From CAZZEX01 sp964653285 (GTDB lineage: Bacteria; Chloroflexota; Anaerolineae; B4-G1), in assembly GCA_964653285.1 (NCBI GenBank), contig CAZZEX010000156.1, positions 1-7,426 on the forward strand: a stretch of 7,426 bases of DNA. The letters run 5' to 3'. Position 1 is the first letter of the stretch, and each line of letters begins with the position of its first letter. The notes beneath the pieces are model-generated. The model worked only from the letters and a program-made list of their open reading frames with translations. It did not search any database and was not told the origin of the DNA. This document shows, piece after piece, positions 5,551 to 7,426 of this stretch. The translations under genes and the position numbers were made by a program.

Positions 5551-7344
5551 TCAACCCCCGCCGGCCAACTCTGCCTTCGTGCCCATCCGCACGAAGGCAC
5601 GCGAACCGCCCAGTGCCCTGTTCAACTCTTCCGCCGTGATGCGCATCAGAGCCTCCATGTCCGTGGCTCGCTGCATCTGCTCTGTGATCGCGCTGACCAA
5701 CTGCTCGCGGGCAGCGCGGCGCTGGGTCTCATCCATCAGGCGCAGGTTCTCAGCGGTCAGCGCGACTTGCTCGGCGACGGTTTCCGCCAGAGCGACCTCC
5801 TCGGCCGTCCACTGTCGTTGGTGGCGCGTCTCATGCAGCGCCATCGTGCCTATGATCTGCCCCCGCAACTTCAGGGGAACCACCAACGCGGCCTGGGGGG
5901 TGGGGGCCTTTTCGTCTCGGCCTGGTTCATCTCGGTCTGGAGAGGGGCTGTCTATGGTAACTGCCTGCCCATGTACCATCGCCTCGCGCCGGGCCTCGCC
6001 CAGGACACGTCCATCCCCCGGTTCCGTTCCCGGCTGGGAGTAATCAATCTGAGCCGCTGGCCTCGTAGCCAGGAATTCCTTCCATGCTTGGGCCAGGTAG
6101 CGCCGTTGGACAGCCTGTACCTCCTCCAGGGCGGCCCCAGTCCGGCTGAAAAGTTCGGCGTTGCTAATCGCCACCGCTACCTGATCGGCCATCGTTTGTA
6201 GGACGGCAATATCAGCCTCGCTGAAGGCTGCCTCCTGGGTGCTTTGTACGCTCAGCGCTCCCAGGATGCGTCCACGTGAGTGCAGCGGTAGGGCGATTTC
6301 CGAGCGCGCGTGCGGCATGAGTAGAGCATCAAACTGTGCCGTGTCCTCCTCCCTCCCCCCGAAGCGGGGGGAGCCGGATGGGGGGGCGATGCGGGCCTGC
6401 CGGTGGGTAATGCACTGGCCGATCGTGGATGTCTCGTCCAGTTCCAGTTTGTAGTTCATCTCCAGCAACAACTGCCCGGCCTCGCCAGTGGCGGCTCTCA
6501 GCACGGCACATCGCTGTGCCTCGTCAAGCAGGAACAGGCCCACGAAGTCTACAGTCATCACGCCCGTGGGGCTAAATCCCTCCTGAATCCGGTTGACCAC
6601 CTCGGTCAGCAACTTCTCCAGGTCCAGGATGGAGGAGCCAGCCCGGGCGATCTCAGCCGTCGCCTGCAACTGGGAGGTCTGCCGGTGCAATCGCTCGTTT
6701 GTTTCCTCCAACTCCCGTGAACGTGCCTCCAGTTGCTTGTTGGCCATGCTTGCCCCTGCCAGTGCCTCCAACCAGCCCCGGCTGGACGACCACAAGGTCA
6801 ATATCAGGCTGACCGCTATGAGTAGAAATGATCCTCCCTCACTGAGCCACGTCCCCAGCGCAGCCGGATCCTCGGCCACTAGAGGGGTGAGCCACCCCTG
6901 GCTGAAAACAAGGGCAAAGATGGCGTAAGTCAGGATACTGACGATTCCGGCTATGATGCCGGGCCGCAGGCCTGCCAGGACGAAGGCCAGGGGTGGAAGC
7001 AGCAACAGCCAGACACGCCCGCTGCCGGGCAGCCCACCCCGGCGGAAGATGAAGACGCTCAAGAAGTAAGCGAGCAGGAGTACGATCAAGGCCCGAGTGT
7101 TATAGCCCAGGCCGCGCCAACCCCAGGTGATCAGCACGACCAGCCAGCCGGCGAGGAAGGGGGCCATCTCGATCCACCGTTCCATCACACTCATCTCCTC
7201 CGGCAGCGTGACGTAGGTTGAGACCAACGCTATCAGGCCGCCGATCATTGAAGCCAACAGCAGATGGTTCAGAAACGCGGCCCGGCGGTGTTGGATCTCG
7301 CTTTCCCAATTGGGTACAGTCTGCGTGTTCATTAGTGATTCCAC
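5551..7344 (-). CDS. Membrane sensor A: polytopic membrane domain plus GAF-GAF protein without an output domain (597 aa)
   Basis: This is a predicted integral membrane signalling protein. About six hydrophobic helices lie at roughly 24-45, 59-77, 84-100, 110-127, 129-148 and 170-186, with no extracytoplasmic domain of size, so the membrane bundle itself is the probable sensor, as in MASE-type modules. I cannot assign it to a named family. A charged coiled coil at about 195-235 leads into GAF1 (about 238-399) and a shorter GAF-like module (about 414-537) opening with RRYLAQAWKEFL. A helical tail at 538-588 ends the protein. No catalytic output domain is visible. The GTG at 7344 has GGGAG at 7351-7355, six bases upstream; an in-frame ATG at 7332 with a weaker GGA is the alternative and changes only four residues. 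GAF1 contains an extra G/P/E-rich stretch (321-335) that sensors B and C lack and that is encoded over a perfect hairpin; a second odd stretch is 467-482. It is the first gene of the apparent operon. Confidence 0.9.
   Translation of the reverse strand: MESLMNTQTVPNWESEIQHRRAAFLNHLLLASMIGGLIALVSTYVTLPEEMSVMERWIEMAPFLAGWLVVLITWGWRGLGYNTRALIVLLLAYFLSVFIFRRGGLPGSGRVWLLLLPPLAFVLAGLRPGIIAGIVSILTYAIFALVFSQGWLTPLVAEDPAALGTWLSEGGSFLLIAVSLILTLWSSSRGWLEALAGASMANKQLEARSRELEETNERLHRQTSQLQATAEIARAGSSILDLEKLLTEVVNRIQEGFSPTGVMTVDFVGLFLLDEAQRCAVLRAATGEAGQLLLEMNYKLELDETSTIGQCITHRQARIAPPSGSPRFGGREEDTAQFDALLMPHARSEIALPLHSRGRILGALSVQSTQEAAFSEADIAVLQTMADQVAVAISNAELFSRTGAALEEVQAVQRRYLAQAWKEFLATRPAAQIDYSQPGTEPGDGRVLGEARREAMVHGQAVTIDSPSPDRDEPGRDEKAPTPQAALVVPLKLRGQIIGTMALHETRHQRQWTAEEVALAETVAEQVALTAENLRLMDETQRRAAREQLVSAITEQMQRATDMEALMRITAEELNRALGGSRAFVRMGTKAELAGGG
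5911..5940. repeat. Tandem 15-bp repeat encoding PDRDE-PGRDE in sensor A
   Basis: The plus strand reads ttcgtctcggcctgg at 5911-5925 and ttcatctcggtctgg at 5926-5940, two mismatches in 15. It encodes residues 469-478 of sensor A as two related pentapeptides inside the linker of the GAF-like module. It is flanked by C- or G-rich runs on both sides. Confidence 0.7.
6353..6373. repeat. Perfect GC-rich palindrome inside the GAF1 coding region of sensor A
   Basis: CTCCCCCCG at 6353-6361 is the exact reverse complement of CGGGGGGAG at 6365-6373, with a three-base loop AAG between them. It codes in frame for part of the residue 321-335 stretch of sensor A, where the aligned sensors B and C have about eight fewer residues. 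A G-run at 6380-6386 lies just beyond. It looks like a small palindromic repeat inserted in frame. Whether it is dispersed in the genome cannot be seen here. Confidence 0.65.
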
Positions 7345-7347
7345 TTC

Positions 7348-7375
7348 CTGCTCCCTGCTAACTGCTTCCTGCTAA
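7348..7375. repeat. Two tandem 14-bp units just upstream of sensor A
   Basis: The plus strand reads ctgctccctgctaa at 7348-7361 followed directly by ctgcttcctgctaa at 7362-7375, one mismatch in 14. On the coding strand the unit is purine-rich, TTAGCAGGRAGCAG, and lies in the leader of the operon. It may be an intergenic repeat, a regulatory site or slippage product. The sequence alone does not separate these. Confidence 0.7.
7351..7355 (-). promoter_or_regulatory. Shine-Dalgarno sequence for sensor A
   Basis: GGGAG on the minus strand lies six bases before the GTG at 7344. It sits inside the left copy of a 14-bp tandem repeat, so its resemblance to a ribosome-binding site could be fortuitous. 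In that case the ATG at 7332 with GGA seven bases upstream would be the start. Confidence 0.5.
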
Positions 7376-7426
7376 GGACCTGTTCAAAAACAACTTCGTA
7401 CTTTTACAACCCAATCACGGTAATGC
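7376..7426. other. Right-edge leader region; no clear gene, possible insertion-sequence end
   Basis: These 51 bases precede the operon. I see no convincing -35/-10 pair. On the minus strand one frame is open from the edge to a TGA at 7384-7386, giving only 13 residues (HYRDWVVKVRSCF), which could be the tail of an upstream gene or chance. The plus-strand start GGACCTGTTCAAAAAC at 7376 resembles the terminal inverted repeat of some insertion sequences, but no partner end or transposase is in view. Confidence 0.2.

Noticed and set aside
5551..5554. TTG start for sensor B overlapping the stop of sensor A, suggesting translational coupling
   Set aside because: TTG is a rare start, has no spaced Shine-Dalgarno sequence, and a better ATG with one lies at 5512. 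Coupling remains possible but is not supported.
6353..6373. The GC-rich hairpin as a transcription terminator
   Set aside because: It lies within an intact coding frame, has no following T-run on either strand, and the downstream genes look cotranscribed.
7381..7426. A sigma-70 promoter (TTGTAA with a 17-base spacer) upstream of sensor A
   Set aside because: The matching -10 position reads TGAACA, a poor match to TATAAT, so I do not claim it.

Overview
The window is 7.4 kb of GC-rich bacterial DNA in which every supported gene lies on the minus strand, so transcription runs from right to left. It holds three large membrane sensor genes packed head to tail, followed by the first 49 codons of a ParA-family ATPase that runs off the left edge. 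The many tandem GAF domains with the 'AVLRAGTGEAG … MIGQCVA … RSEMALPLRSRG' style of core, followed by an 'RYLxxAWxE' module, are typical of Chloroflexota (Anaerolineae-like) signalling proteins. I therefore suggest that phylum, as an inference from protein style only.

Layout in order of transcription: (1) 7344-5551, sensor A: about six membrane helices, coiled coil, GAF, GAF-like module, helical tail. (2) 5512-3557, sensor B: two membrane helices around a helical extracytoplasmic domain, HAMP, GAF, GAF-like module, helical tail. (3) 3516-175, sensor C: acidic N-terminal tail, membrane helix, dCache-type extracytoplasmic domain, membrane helix, HAMP, three GAF-type domains, helical tail. (4) 149 to the left edge, ParA-like ATPase with a deviant Walker A motif. 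Gaps between genes are 38, 40 and 25 bp, each has a plausible Shine-Dalgarno sequence, and no terminator is seen between them. This points to one operon.

The three sensors have clearly paralogous cytoplasmic halves joined to three unrelated sensory N-termini. None has a histidine-kinase, GGDEF, EAL, phosphatase, methyl-accepting or DNA-binding output domain. All three end with the same roughly 50-residue helical tail, which looks like the first helix and strand of another GAF domain. The likeliest reading is that they form homo- or hetero-oligomeric sensory arrays that pass signals to a separate output protein encoded outside the window, and that the ParA ATPase positions or partitions them. 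That functional link is inference from gene order.

Small-scale features: a perfect 9-bp GC-rich hairpin in frame inside the first GAF of sensor A; low-complexity expansions at the same site of the second GAF module in sensors A and C; near-identical DNA stretches shared by sensors B and C; and a 14-bp tandem repeat carrying the Shine-Dalgarno sequence of sensor A. The last 51 bases at the right edge hold no clear gene.
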